Counted from the stretch's first letter, positions 27,486-36,763 are shown. The stretch: DNA of 64,000 bases from Stagnihabitans sp038231395 (GCA_038231395.1 JBBRLL010000021.1:4061-68060), one strand, 5' to 3'. A program made the numbers and translations. The notes: generated from the sequence alone by a model not told the origin.

Positions 27486-28445
27486 ATGGCGCATAAGGCC
27501 CGGCTCGGCGCGGATATCGGCGGCACTTTCACCGATGTGGTGCTTGAAATCGGGCCTGAACGCCTTTCGACCAAGGCGCTGACCACCTATTCCGCCGCGG
27601 AAGATGCCATTGTCGAAGGGATGCACCGGGTTTGTGCGAAAGCCGGGATTTCGCCCGTTTCCATCTTCCAGATCATCCACGACCCCCTTTCGCGACCAAC
27701 GCCCTGATCGAACGGCTGACCCTTGAGGACGCTGATTGCCCGGTGCCTTTGATGCACTCCCGCGCTGACATCAGCCTCATCGAATGGGCCCCCTAATTTC
27801 CATTGCCGCTGGGGCAATCCGGCCCCGCCGGAGGCGCCATCTTTGCCGCCGACATAGCCGCCCGGCAAGGCCCCGGATAAAGTTATGTCCTTCGACTTCG
27901 GTGGCATGCTGGCGACAATCTGCCTGATCCGCAATCAAACCTCCAAAACCGCCTCGGCGTTGAGCTAGCCCGAACCCACCGCTTCAAGAAAGGCTCCTGC
28001 ATGACCAATTCCATCCCACCGATTCCCCGCTACCCAGAAGCCGCTAATGCGGCTCCGGGCTCCGCCCTCGACACCGAACTCCCGATGCCCCCCAATCAAA
28101 GCCGCCTAGGGTCTGGCAGCGGTTGGTGATGAAACCATGGCAAATATCACGGGGGTTCATGCCGTTGAGAATAGCGAGGACTTGTTGGACTGCACACTGA
28201 TTGGCTTTGGCGGCGATGCCGCCCTGCATGCCGCACCTATGTGCGAAAAGCTGGGCTTCACCCGTTGCCTGATCCCGCAAGGCGCCGGTGTAGGCTCTGC
28301 CATCGGCTTGGGGAGCAGCCACGGCGCGGGCATTTATGACCGCGCCGCCTTCGCCCCCGGACATCGCATCGCTGGCCCTGCCATCATCACCGAGGACGAG
28401 ACGACCATCGTCCTTCCCGCCTCCCGCCAAGCCATGGCCCTTTAG
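27486..28445 (+). pseudogene. hyuA: Broken hydantoinase/oxoprolinase subunit A (hyuA)
   Basis: Remnant of the ATP-dependent N-methylhydantoinase/oxoprolinase alpha subunit. The 5' end is intact (ARLGADIGGTFTDVVLE). After IIH the expected GTTLATNALIERL is recovered only after a one-base loss near 27680. A mutated SFDFGGMLATICLI (normally FDMGGTTAK) and ARTHRFKKGS follow in other frames. The 3' part, 28137-28445, reads MANITGVHAVENSEDLL, LIPQGAGVGSAIG and GPAIITEDETTIVLP. Against a normal length of roughly 690 residues, about half is missing. No functional product is expected. Confidence 0.88.
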
Positions 28446-28494
28446 GATGGCTGCATTGATATCACCATTAGAGGCGACGCATGATGCCGACGCC

Positions 28495-28539
28495 CGATAG
28501 CCATACGCCCGATAACCAAACGCCCGATAGCCATACGCC
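28495..28539. repeat. 15-bp tandem repeat, 3 units
   Basis: Units at 28495 and 28525 are identical (CGATAGCCATACGCC); the middle one at 28510 differs at two positions. They sit at the extreme 5' end of the hyuB remnant, directly after its ATG, in frame with it. Confidence 0.85.
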
Positions 28540-29185
28540 CGAAAAGCGCTTCCCCTCGGGAAAAACCCCCGGTGGCCTCTCCGAAGTCGTCTGTCAGGTC
28601 ATGTGGAACCGTCTGATTTCCGTGGTCGAAGAACAGGCGCAAGCCCTTGTTCGCGCGGCCTTTTCCGCCAGCGTGCGCGAGGCGGGCGATCTTTCGGCAG
28701 GCGTCTACATTGCGCGCGGCGAAATGCTCGCCCAAGCCGTCACCGGCACCCCCGGCCATGTCAACGCGATGGCCGACGCCGTCCCCCACTTCATCCGCCG
28801 CATCGGTGCTGCCAACATCCACTCAGGCGATGTCTGCATCACCAACGACCCATGGGAGGGCACCGGCCACCTCCACGACATCACCGTCTGCACCCCCTCG
28901 TTCCACCGCGGCCAACTGGTGGGTTTTTTCGCCTGAACCGCGCATATCGTCGACATCGGGGGGCGGGGTTTTGGTGCCGATGCCAACTCCATCTACGAAG
29001 AAGGCCTTTACGTCCCCCTCGCCTATACCAAAGCCTATGCCTGCTACGCCCTGAAATGCGCCTTAGCCCCCGAAATCCCCAACAACGCCGCTTCGCTGGA
29101 AGCCTTCCGCATAACCGCCCCAATCTACTCCATCGTCAACGCCGTCCAGGCCCTCAACCTCGAACGAAAAGCACATCCGTTGGCC

Positions 29186-29204
29186 AAGCAGAGAATCTCT
29201 GCTT
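29186..29204. repeat. Perfect 9-bp palindrome at the left junction of the hyuB insert
   Basis: AAGCAGAGA and TCTCTGCTT flank a single A. It lies about 20 bases past the point where hyuB similarity stops. It could be a terminator-like hairpin or part of the junction of the inserted segment; no matching copy was found at the right junction. Confidence 0.45.
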
Positions 29205-29206
29205 AG

Positions 29207-29522
29207 CAAGACAATGTCGCGTCGCTCGCGACTCACTACCTTTCCAAGGGTGGTTGACCGCAGTCCGGCATCAGACAGAACGAAAGCAGCTCGACAGCTC
29301 AATCCGACGCGCTGAAAAACGCGGCCACCGCGCTGGCGCTACGCGGATTCACGGTTTGGATCGCCAGAATCTGTGCGTTTCCATGAGCCAGGACACCACG
29401 CCGAGCAAAAGAGCTTGCTCTGCGGGGAGATTTCAGACAACCTTTTTGATCAACCGGCAGCCCATTTGGGGAATATTAGTAGACTGGTGGCGATAATCAG
29501 GCATTTCACAGGGAGCAGTAGT
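29207..29522 (+). other. Non-coding left part of the hyuB insert
   Basis: 316 bases between the hyuB 5' remnant and the first inserted gene. I see no gene. The last bases (CACAGGGAGCAGTA) hold the ribosome binding site of the next gene. Confidence 0.4.
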
Positions 29523-30143
29523 GTGACGAAAATAGTGGTAGTCCTAAGCGGATGCTTGTTGGCGGTGGGAATGACCGGGGCGGTTTGGGCGGGGCAGGCC
29601 GAGAATAGCTGCGTGCAGGGGGAATTGAAGGCGCTGGGCTATTATACTGGAGAGATCACTGGGAAGATTGATCCGGCTACCAAAGCTGCCGGGGATGCCT
29701 ATGTAGCCTATATGACCGCCGCAAATCCCGGATGGCAGCAAGCCTTGCTGTCGCCAAATGAAGCTGCGATGTGGTGCAAGCAACTGGTCGCGGACGATCC
29801 CAAAAAGATGTCGTCGTTCCTGGAGGCCGCACAAGGCTCTGCTGGATTGGTGCTCGTTAGGGGCCTTTCTGTCGAAGGTCCCACGTTGGCCGCGCAACCT
29901 TATGAAGCCGTTTTCGATTTTTACAGCCTGGGCGATGTCAACATCAAAGCCGCTTGTTTCGCTTGGAATGCCAAAGATGACGTCTGCGCGCCTTTGCCCG
30001 AGGGAATGAAAAAAGGGCCGATCAGGATTTCTTTGACCACTGGACGGAAGGGCGACTATATCCTCGTCGGGTATGTGAAATACGACAGCAACGGCAAGAA
30101 GTTTGTATCTCCCGAGACCTCCTTTCGAATCTCGGTCGAATGA
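29523..30143 (+). CDS. Exported protein with peptidoglycan-binding-like segment
   Basis: 206 residues from a GTG start at 29523 with GGGAG nine bases upstream. The signal peptide (IVVVLSGCLLAVGMTGAVWA) is followed by a short region resembling a PG_binding_1 repeat (QGELKALGYYTGEITGKIDPATKAA). The remainder (FDFYSLGDVNIKAACFAW, LTTGRKGDYILVGYV) looks like a beta-rich periplasmic domain and is not recognised. It lies inside disrupted hyuB, 13 bases before a lipoprotein gene. The inserted segment appears lower in GC than the flanks, suggesting acquisition. Confidence 0.75.
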   Translation: MTKIVVVLSGCLLAVGMTGAVWAGQAENSCVQGELKALGYYTGEITGKIDPATKAAGDAYVAYMTAANPGWQQALLSPNEAAMWCKQLVADDPKKMSSFLEAAQGSAGLVLVRGLSVEGPTLAAQPYEAVFDFYSLGDVNIKAACFAWNAKDDVCAPLPEGMKKGPIRISLTTGRKGDYILVGYVKYDSNGKKFVSPETSFRISVE

Positions 30144-30156
30144 CGGGCAGGTGCAA

Positions 30157-30642
30157 ATGACCTTGCACAAGTCGCTGATATTGGTCTGCTTTCTCGCGCT
30201 CGGGGCTTGCGACAGCGGCGCCCCGGTCACGCAGCGACCGGCGCTTTTGGAACCGCTTTCGCAAATCATGCCCAACCCGGACATGTCAGCCTTTTTTGCC
30301 GAAGAGGCCGCGCGCGCCGGCGTGGCAAGGATTGAGGTAGTGCATCTGGGTCCTGGCGGGGTCTATGGCGACACGATGATGAACTCGGGCACCCGCGCGC
30401 CTGTGGTCCGGATCAATGTCGACCGGCCGGGCGGCAGTTCACCCACTAACCTCGCGCATGAAATCTCACATGCATGGGCCTTCCGCAACGGCTGTTACAA
30501 CCACGGAGAGCGCTGGTTGGCGTATCATCTGGAGATCGCAAAGCGGTTCGAGGCGCGGTTTCCCGGGGTGAAATGGTCCGGCAAGTCTCCGACCGAAAAC
30601 GTGATGGTCAAGGGCCTGCGCTATCCGAATGACCATTGTTGA
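30157..30642 (+). CDS. Putative zincin-like lipoprotein (HEISH motif)
   Basis: 161 residues with a lipoprotein signal peptide ending LALGAC (lipidated Cys18, Asp at +2) and a metalloprotease-like HExxH, NLAHEISHAWAFRNG (His101, Glu102, His105). Downstream HGERWLAYHLE offers Glu118 or His124 as a third metal ligand. The rest is not recognised. Small membrane-anchored zincins can act in envelope quality control, but that role is inference. It forms an apparent two-gene unit with the preceding exported protein inside the broken hyuB gene. Confidence 0.72.
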   Translation: MTLHKSLILVCFLALGACDSGAPVTQRPALLEPLSQIMPNPDMSAFFAEEAARAGVARIEVVHLGPGGVYGDTMMNSGTRAPVVRINVDRPGGSSPTNLAHEISHAWAFRNGCYNHGERWLAYHLEIAKRFEARFPGVKWSGKSPTENVMVKGLRYPNDHC

Positions 30643-30665
30643 GCGATGCCGATACTCTGAGTTGA

Positions 30666-31235
30666 GTGCCCGCGCTCATCTTGGGTCAACCCCCTGCCGG
30701 TGGATCGGGGGCGCGCCCAACTCTTGACGGGATGAGCGCCACCGCCTTTGCGTCGGGTGTGATGACCATGCCGGTTGAGGCGACCGAACAAACCGGCCCG
30801 GTGATCATCTGGCGCAAGGAGCTGCGGCCCGACTCCGGTGGCGCTGGCAAATACCGGGGCGGTCTGGGTCAATTCATGAAGGTTGGCGCGCGGGACGGTC
30901 ACGAGTTCGATTTTTCCGCCATGTTCGACCGGGTGAACCATCCGGCACGAGGCCGGCGCGGCGGCATGGCGGGTGCGCCGACCACCATCGCCCAAGACAA
31001 TGGCGCGCCGATGACAGGCATGGGCAAGCAATTTGTCCCGCATGGGCAAAAGGTGATGATGGCGTTCCCCGGCGGCGCTGGTTACGGTGCGCCAAAGGAT
31101 CGTGACCGGTCCGCTATCCGCCGCGATCTGGCTCTGGGATATATCACTGAAATGACGGCGCGCACGGTTTATGGCCTGTCGGAGGCTGAAATCTTCGAGG
31201 TGATGGCCGCGTCGCGCCGAGGGGAGACGGACTGA
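30666..31235 (+). pseudogene. hyuB: hyuB 3' part, separated from its 5' end
   Basis: About 185 codons of the C-terminal HyuB region, open and well preserved: GGSGARPTLDGMSATAFASG, MPVEATEQTGPVIIWRKELR, DSGGAGKYRGGLGQFMKVG and MMAFPGGAGYGAPKDRD. It lacks the N-terminal two-thirds, which lie 1.5 kb upstream beyond two inserted genes. A start is not credible for a functional subunit. Its stop abuts the ATG of the FAD oxidoreductase, so it still marks the original operon order. Confidence 0.85.
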
Positions 31236-32444
31236 ATGGCCAATTTCAAACACGAGCCGCCCAAGAAATCCGCCTATGACGTGGTGATCATCGGCGGGGC
31301 CATGCTGGGGTCGGCGACCGCGTGGTTTCTGGCCGACAACCCGGATTTCAAGGGCTCGGTTCTGGTGATTGAACGTGACCCGACCTATTCCGCCGCTGGC
31401 ACCACCTTCACCAACTCTTGCATCCGGCAGCAATTCTCCACCTCGCTGAACGTCAGGATTTCGCAGTTCGGGGCCGAATTCATCCAAAACCTGCCGAAGT
31501 ATATGGGAGGTGAGGCACCCAAACTGACCATCCGCAATTTCGGCTATATGTATCTGGCCGATACCTCGGCCTTCGCCGATGTGCTGCGCGCCAATCACAA
31601 GGTGCAGGTGGCTGCCGGGGCTGCCACTCAACTGATGACGCCCGACGAGATCAAGGCCGCTTACCCGTTCTATAACGTCGACGATCTGGTTCTGGGCAGC
31701 ATCAACACCGTGGACGAGGGCTATTTCGACGGCATCACGGTGTTTGACTGGTTCCGCAGGCAAGCCCGCGCCAAGGGCATCGAATATGTGGCAAACGAGG
31801 TGGTGGCGATCACCCGCAAGGGCGCGCGGGTTGACAGCGTGACCCTTGCGTCTGGCGAGGTCGTGGCCTGCGGGCAGGTCGTCAACGCCTCCGGCACACG
31901 CGGGGCCACAATCGCAGCCATGGCGGGCATCGAAATCCCGGTTGAGCCGCGCAAGCGGTACACCTGGATCTTCGCCGCAGAAAAGCCGACCGCGCGCGAC
32001 CTGCCGCTGACCATCGACCCCTCCGGTGTGCATTTCCGGCAGGATGGCACCACGACCTATATGGCGGGCGGCCATACCGATCACGACCCCGCCGCAGACC
32101 CTGATGACTTCAGCATGGATCACAACCTGTGGATGGACAAAATCTGGCCGGTCATCGCCACCCGTGTGCCCCAGTTCGAGGCGATCAAGGTGATCCGGGA
32201 ATGGACCGGGCATTATGACTTCAACGTGCTGGACCAGAACGCGATTGTCGGGCCTCATCCAGAGGTATCAAACTTCCTGTTCCTCAACGGCTTTTCCGGT
32301 CATGGGTTGCAGCAATCGCCCGCAATGGGGCGCGGCACAGCCGAATGGCTGACCTATGGCGCCTTCCGCACACTGGACCTGTCCCCCCTTGGCTTTGACC
32401 GCATCGCAGCCAACCGTCCTTTCATCGAAAGCGCCATCATATGA
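31236..32444 (+). CDS. FAD-dependent oxidoreductase (DAO family)
   Basis: 402-residue flavoprotein. FAD-binding VVIIGGAMLGSATAWFLAD lies near the N-terminus with SVLVIERD as the acidic end of the second strand, then AGTTFTNSCIRQQFS. The C-terminal flavin block is LFLNGFSGHGLQQSPAMGRG. It resembles sarcosine/dimethylglycine-type and FOXRED1-like oxidases. It starts immediately after the hyuB stop and overlaps the following aldolase gene by four bases (ATGA), so it survives as part of a formerly larger catabolic operon that probably handled an N-substituted or cyclic amide compound. Confidence 0.87.
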   Translation: MANFKHEPPKKSAYDVVIIGGAMLGSATAWFLADNPDFKGSVLVIERDPTYSAAGTTFTNSCIRQQFSTSLNVRISQFGAEFIQNLPKYMGGEAPKLTIRNFGYMYLADTSAFADVLRANHKVQVAAGAATQLMTPDEIKAAYPFYNVDDLVLGSINTVDEGYFDGITVFDWFRRQARAKGIEYVANEVVAITRKGARVDSVTLASGEVVACGQVVNASGTRGATIAAMAGIEIPVEPRKRYTWIFAAEKPTARDLPLTIDPSGVHFRQDGTTTYMAGGHTDHDPAADPDDFSMDHNLWMDKIWPVIATRVPQFEAIKVIREWTGHYDFNVLDQNAIVGPHPEVSNFLFLNGFSGHGLQQSPAMGRGTAEWLTYGAFRTLDLSPLGFDRIAANRPFIESAII

Positions 32445-33205
32445 ACGTCAAACCCAACGCATTCCTGTCCGCCCTGCGCGCGGGCAAACCACAGCTTGGC
32501 ATCTGGATAGGCCTATGCTCGCCCTATGCCGCCGAAATCGTGGCAGGTGCCGGGTTTGACTGGGCCATGATAGATATGGAGCATTCGCCCAACGACCTGA
32601 CCTCGGTCCTTGGCCAGCTTCAGGCCTTTGCCGCCTATCCGACCACCGCCATGGTGCGGCCGGAATGGAACGATCCGGTGCTGGTCAAGCGCCTGTTGGA
32701 TATCGGCGCGCCGGGGCTGTTGTTTCCCATGGTGCAGTCGGTGGAGGAGGCCAAGAAGGCTATCACCGCCACCCGCTATCCGCCAAATGGCATCCGTGGC
32801 GTGTCAACCGGCACACGGGCCAACGGGTTTGGCCGCGTCACCGATTATTTCACCAAATCCGAAGCCGAACTGGCGGTTTTGCTGCAGGTGGAGACGCGGG
32901 CGGCGGTCAACCTCGCCTTCGAGATTGGCGCGGTGCAGGGCTGTGACGGGGTCTTCTTTGGCCCGGCAGATATCGGGGCCGACATGGGCATCCTTGGCCA
33001 GCCGATGCACCCGGATATCTGGGATTTCATCCTGCCCGTCGCCCGAAACCTGATTGCCCAAGGCATCCCGGTTGGCACTTTGGTCGGTGACACTGCAATG
33101 GCTCGCAGGCTTCTGGACGAAGGCTTCACCTTTGTGGCCTGCGGTGTGGACACCGGCATCTTGTCCAGAGGTGTGGATGCCATCCTGAATGAGATGAAGC
33201 GGTGA
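32441..33205 (+). CDS. HpcH/HpaI family aldolase
   Basis: 254 residues of the class II pyruvate-type aldolase family (4-hydroxy-2-oxo-heptanedioate or 2-keto-3-deoxy-glucarate aldolases), metal-dependent TIM barrels. Landmarks are LGIWIGLCSPYAAEIVAGAG, FDWAMIDMEHSPND, GAPGLLFPMVQSVEEAKKA (metal-site region) and CDGVFFGPADIGADMG. It is intact and coupled to the preceding oxidoreductase by a four-base overlap. The substrate is not determinable from sequence. Confidence 0.9.
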   Translation: MNVKPNAFLSALRAGKPQLGIWIGLCSPYAAEIVAGAGFDWAMIDMEHSPNDLTSVLGQLQAFAAYPTTAMVRPEWNDPVLVKRLLDIGAPGLLFPMVQSVEEAKKAITATRYPPNGIRGVSTGTRANGFGRVTDYFTKSEAELAVLLQVETRAAVNLAFEIGAVQGCDGVFFGPADIGADMGILGQPMHPDIWDFILPVARNLIAQGIPVGTLVGDTAMARRLLDEGFTFVACGVDTGILSRGVDAILNEMKR

Positions 33206-33230
33206 GGGTCTTTGGCGCAAAGGACAGGCC

Positions 33231-33380
33231 GTGAAACGGCGACGACTGGTGCTGACCGGGGCCGCTGGCCGTCTGGGATCGTATCTGCGTGAACCTTTGT
33301 CGAAGCTTGCCGATGAAGTGGATTCGTCTGACCTGGCCGACGACATCGGTGCGCTTGACCTCGTCGAGAGCTATGTGTCC
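33231..33380 (+). pseudogene. Truncated NAD-dependent epimerase/dehydrogenase gene
   Basis: A GTG start with AGGAC upstream is followed by a good Rossmann N-terminus (RRLVLTGAAGRLGSYLREPL then SSDLADDIGALD), matching the uronate-dehydrogenase-like epimerase family. Similarity stops after about 45-50 codons; the frame then runs into unrelated sequence and ends at 33464. A full gene would be about 260 codons. Up to 33654 I see no further gene. Confidence 0.7.
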
Positions 33381-33654
33381 TCCCATCCTACCGATCTGGC
33401 GCAGACGAGCCACGAAGGTCGCTTTGGGCCAAAGAGGCGTGGCCAGCATGAACATCGAGAATGACGCCCGGAAACCCAAAGACGCAAAGCGCCGCAGCGC
33501 CATCTGGGGGCATGTTGGACCCAACGCCCAAGTAGGGCGCGGTTTTCGACTGCCCCTACCAAAACCAGATCGAGCGTGAAGGTCCTGGCCGCTGATCGCC
33601 TTTAAGTGCCGCACCCTGTTGCCGATCTCACAGGGCTTGCGAAGCGCCTCCCCG

Positions 33655-35304
33655 CTACCCCCGGCTGGTGCGTGCCAGTGCCACCACGGCCAGCAAGCTG
33701 ACCGCGATCACCAGCAGCGCAGCCGGTGCCGCCTCGCCGATCTTTTCCAGACTGGCGAGTTCATAGGCCCGGGTTGACAGCGTGTTGAAGTTGAAGGGCC
33801 GCAGCATCAGCGTGGCGGGCAATTCCTTGACGCAATCGACAAAGACCATCAAAAGCGCGGTTGAAAAAGAGCCTCGCATCAAGGGCAGGTACACCCGGCG
33901 CAACACCCCGCCAGAGGATTGGCCCAGACTGCGCGCGGCCATCGCAAGGCTGGGGGCGACCCTGCCAAACGCCGCATCGACGCCGCCTTGGGCGATCCCG
34001 AAAAACCGCACCATATAGGCCAGCACCAATGCAGCAGAGGTTCCGGTCAGCATCAACCCCGGATCATGCCCGGTCACTGCCAGCACCGCGTCGGCAATCT
34101 TGTGGTCCAAAGCGGCCAGCGGGATCAGCATTCCCACGGCCAAGACCGCGCCGGGTGCGGCATAGCCCAAGGTGGTCAGCGGCAAGACATACCGCGCCAC
34201 CGCGCGTGAGGTCATCCGCATTCCGTAAACCAGAAACGTCGCAGCCGCCACCGTCAGGACGGCCGCAACCCCGCCCACCACCAGTGTGTTGCCCACGGCC
34301 GCGCCAAGACCGGGTGCCAGCCAAACCTCGGGCTTGCGCACCGCATGCCCCGCCATCACCGCCACCGGCAAGCCAAAGCCCATGGCCAATGGCACCAGAC
34401 ACAAGCCCGTCGCGGCCCAACCCCAGACACCGCGCAGGGTCACAGGGCTGATCGGCCGCACCGCGCGCGGAGGTTTGTGAAAGCGCGCGTTGCGCCGGCT
34501 TGCCCGTTCCACCATGATCAGGCCAAAGATCAGCACCAGGATCACCCCGGCCAGTTGAGCGGCCCCGCCCGCATTGTCGCCGTTCAGCCAGGTTGAGAAT
34601 ACGCCCGTCGTCAGCGTCTGTACCGCGAAATGCTGCACCGTGCCAAAATCGGCCACCGTCTCCATCAGGACCAGCGCCAGCCCCGCCGCAATCGAGGGTC
34701 GCGCCAAGGGCAACCCCACCCGCCAGAACAGCGCCAAAGGGCCTGCGCCCAAGGCCCGCGCCACTTCATAGGTGCCGCCCGATTGCTCGCGGAACGCCGC
34801 CCGCGCCAGCAAGAACACGTATGGATAATAGGCCGCGGCCAACACCACTGTGGCAAAGCCCAAAGAATGCACCTCTGGAAAGGCGTAGTCCTTGGCCGAT
34901 TTCCACCCCGCAGCCAGCCGCAGGGCGACCTGCAACGGGCCGGAATAGTCCAGAAAATCGACCAGCGCATAGGCCCCGATATAGGCCGGGATTGCCAAAG
35001 GGAACAGCAGGGCCTGATCCAGGATCCGGCTGCCGGGGAAGCGGTACATCACCACCAGCCAGGCGGCACCGGTGCCGATGGCCGTCGCCAGCGCACCCAC
35101 ACCTGCCGCCAGAAGCAAGGTGTTCTTCAGATAGCGCGGCAAAACGGTGGCCAACAGATGCGGCCAGATGTTCTCTGTCGGATGAAACGCCAGCCACATC
35201 ACCGCCAGAACCGGTGCCACCACCACAGCGCCAATCAGCACCGCCCCGACCGACCACAGATCGAACACGGCCTGATGGCTTACTTGAGTGTTTCTCTCAG
35301 ACAT
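33655..35304 (-). CDS. Iron(III)-type ABC transporter permease (FbpB/SfuB-like)
   Basis: 549 residues with about twelve hydrophobic segments in two homologous halves. Each half carries a binding-protein-dependent transport loop: EVARALGAGPLALFWRVGLPLARPSI in the first and MAARSLGQSSGGVLRRVYLPLM in the second. This duplicated architecture is typical of ferric-iron permeases. The periplasmic binding protein and ATPase genes are not adjacent in this window, so it is an orphan here. Transcribed divergently from the gene at 35443. Confidence 0.9.
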   Translation of the reverse strand: MSERNTQVSHQAVFDLWSVGAVLIGAVVVAPVLAVMWLAFHPTENIWPHLLATVLPRYLKNTLLLAAGVGALATAIGTGAAWLVVMYRFPGSRILDQALLFPLAIPAYIGAYALVDFLDYSGPLQVALRLAAGWKSAKDYAFPEVHSLGFATVVLAAAYYPYVFLLARAAFREQSGGTYEVARALGAGPLALFWRVGLPLARPSIAAGLALVLMETVADFGTVQHFAVQTLTTGVFSTWLNGDNAGGAAQLAGVILVLIFGLIMVERASRRNARFHKPPRAVRPISPVTLRGVWGWAATGLCLVPLAMGFGLPVAVMAGHAVRKPEVWLAPGLGAAVGNTLVVGGVAAVLTVAAATFLVYGMRMTSRAVARYVLPLTTLGYAAPGAVLAVGMLIPLAALDHKIADAVLAVTGHDPGLMLTGTSAALVLAYMVRFFGIAQGGVDAAFGRVAPSLAMAARSLGQSSGGVLRRVYLPLMRGSFSTALLMVFVDCVKELPATLMLRPFNFNTLSTRAYELASLEKIGEAAPAALLVIAVSLLAVVALARTSRG

Positions 35305-35442
35305 AAGGCGCTGTTAGCGGAAAGCAGTTTCCCTGTCCAGAAAACCCCGTATATTCGCGGGCGGAAGCGTGTCGCGGAAAACGGCCTTTGCGGCCTTGCC
35401 AGCCATGCAAGCAACAAGAACAAAAGCCGGGCAGGACCAGAC

Positions 35443-36330
35443 ATGCGGATTGTTTATCACCTTGGCGCCCATTTCACCGATGAAGAGCGTTTGCTGCGCT
35501 GCCTGCTGAAAAACCGTGGCGTGCTGTCCAAGCAAAGCATCGTGGTGCCGGGGCCGACGCGCTACCGACACCTCATGCGCGACACGGTCAACGCGCTGAA
35601 AGGCCAGGCCGCCTCAATCGACACGCAGGCTCTGGTGCTGGAACAGATCATGGAGGAGGACCGCGCCGACCGCATGATCCTGTCGTGGGAGCATTTCATG
35701 GCCTTCACGCCTTGGGTCATGGACGGCGGCCTTTATCCCCTGGCCGGCGACCGCACCCGCGCCTTTGCCCAGATCTTCCCCGAGATCGAGGCCGAATTTC
35801 ATCTGGCGATCCGCAACCCCGCCAGCTTTCTGCCCGCCATCTATGCCAAGCAAAAAGACATGAAGGGCGGCAAGCCGACCTATGACGACTTCACCCGTGG
35901 CATCGACATGCTGACGGTGCGCTGGTCCAGCGTGGTCGAAAATATCCTGACGCGGAACCCCGACGCGCCCCTGACCGTCTGGTGTGACGAGGACACGCCG
36001 CTGATCTGGCCAGAGGTTCTGCAAGCCGTCGCAGGCTGCGCGCCCGGCACGGTGCTGGAGGATGAAAGCGACCTTCTGGCCCATCTGATGCCCGCCGAGG
36101 GCTTCAAACGGATGCAGGCCTATATCGAGACCCATCCGATCACCTCTGTCGCGATGCGGCGGCGGATCGTTTCGGCCTTTCTCGACAAATTCGCGCTGAA
36201 GGACAAAATCAACGTCGATGTCGAAATGCCGGGCTGGACCGAGGCCACCGCCCAAACCCTGACCCGGAACTACGAACAAGACGTGGCCCGCATCGCCGCC
36301 ACCCAAGGCGTCCGCTTCATCGCGCCCTAA
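35443..36330 (+). CDS. Conserved protein of unknown function
   Basis: 295 residues from the ATG at 35443 (MRIVYHLGAHF); the much longer open frame upstream runs antisense through the permease gene and is rejected. Blocks that look conserved are TDEERLLRCLLKNRG, VPGPTRYRHLMRDT, ILSWEHFMAFTPW and LTVWCDEDTPLIWPEVL. It has no signal peptide or membrane segment. The pattern of an N-terminal strand then HLGAH faintly recalls sulfotransferase-like folds, but the evidence is weak and I assign no function. Confidence 0.8.
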   Translation: MRIVYHLGAHFTDEERLLRCLLKNRGVLSKQSIVVPGPTRYRHLMRDTVNALKGQAASIDTQALVLEQIMEEDRADRMILSWEHFMAFTPWVMDGGLYPLAGDRTRAFAQIFPEIEAEFHLAIRNPASFLPAIYAKQKDMKGGKPTYDDFTRGIDMLTVRWSSVVENILTRNPDAPLTVWCDEDTPLIWPEVLQAVAGCAPGTVLEDESDLLAHLMPAEGFKRMQAYIETHPITSVAMRRRIVSAFLDKFALKDKINVDVEMPGWTEATAQTLTRNYEQDVARIAATQGVRFIAP

Positions 36331-36508
36331 TCGGTATTCCGACGGTCGCTTGCGAAAAAATCCGGTCAGAAAAGAGGCGCGTTTTCAAAATCGGGGAAAT
36401 CGGTGGAGGCTTTCACCGTCGATTGCACTTCAGCGCACCATTCCGCCTGGCGTTTTAGCTGACCGGGGGATGAATGTCAGCGCAGCACCCTAACTGCAAT
36501 GCCGCGCG

Positions 36509-36763
36509 TCACTTCATCCCAAGTGCGGACATGTAAACTTCCAGCACGGCCTCTTCTTCGGCCAGTTCATCGGGCTTGCGCTTGCGCATGGCAATCACCT
36601 TGCGCAGAACCTTGGTGTCGTACCCGCGCCCTTTGGCTTCGGCCATCACCTCTTTCAACTGCTCGGCGAGGTCTTTCTTTTCAGCTTCCAAATGCTCGCA
36701 GCGTTCAATGAACTGGCGAAGTTCATCGGCAGTGATGGAATAGGCATCGTTCGGATCGGACAT
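36509..36763 (-). CDS. gapR: DUF2312 nucleoid-associated protein GapR
   Basis: 84 residues. DUF2312 proteins, studied as GapR in Caulobacter, are small helical proteins that clamp overtwisted DNA ahead of replication and transcription and help topoisomerases. The sequence is typical: ITADELRQFIERCEHLEAEK, AEAKGRGYDTKVLRKVIAMR and LEVYMSALGM. Start MSDPND at 36763 is used; an ATG five codons upstream is possible. It is transcribed alone. Confidence 0.92.
   Translation of the reverse strand: MSDPNDAYSITADELRQFIERCEHLEAEKKDLAEQLKEVMAEAKGRGYDTKVLRKVIAMRKRKPDELAEEEAVLEVYMSALGMK

Larger units (their letters stand above)
28481..29206 (+). pseudogene. hyuB: Broken hydantoinase/oxoprolinase subunit B (hyuB), 5' part
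   Basis: The N-terminal part of HyuB is readable: SEVVCQVMWNRLISVVEEQ, GTPGHVNAMADAVPHFIRR and GDVCITNDPWEGTGHLHD. An in-frame TGA at 28934-28936 replaces the codon usually encoding Cys in FACTAH, after which the frame continues (TAHIVDIGGRGFGADANSIYEEGLY). An internal deletion then joins it to APEIPNNAASLEAFRITAP, and homology ends near 29165. The N-terminus carries a repeated NQTPDSHTPD-type tail from a 15-base DNA repeat (28495-28539). The 3' third of the gene resumes at 30666. Confidence 0.88.

Noticed and set aside
28934..28936. In-frame TGA in hyuB as a possible selenocysteine codon
   Set aside because: It replaces a position usually Cys, but the gene also has a deletion and an insertion, and no SECIS-like hairpin directly follows; simple pseudogene decay explains it.
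30621..32258. 545-codon open frame on the minus strand
   Set aside because: Antisense to the hyuB 3' remnant and the intact FAD oxidoreductase; no family features.
34630..35442. Long N-terminal extension of the conserved gene at 35443
   Set aside because: The extension runs antisense through the iron permease gene and is Arg/Gln/His-rich; the family-like sequence begins at 35443.
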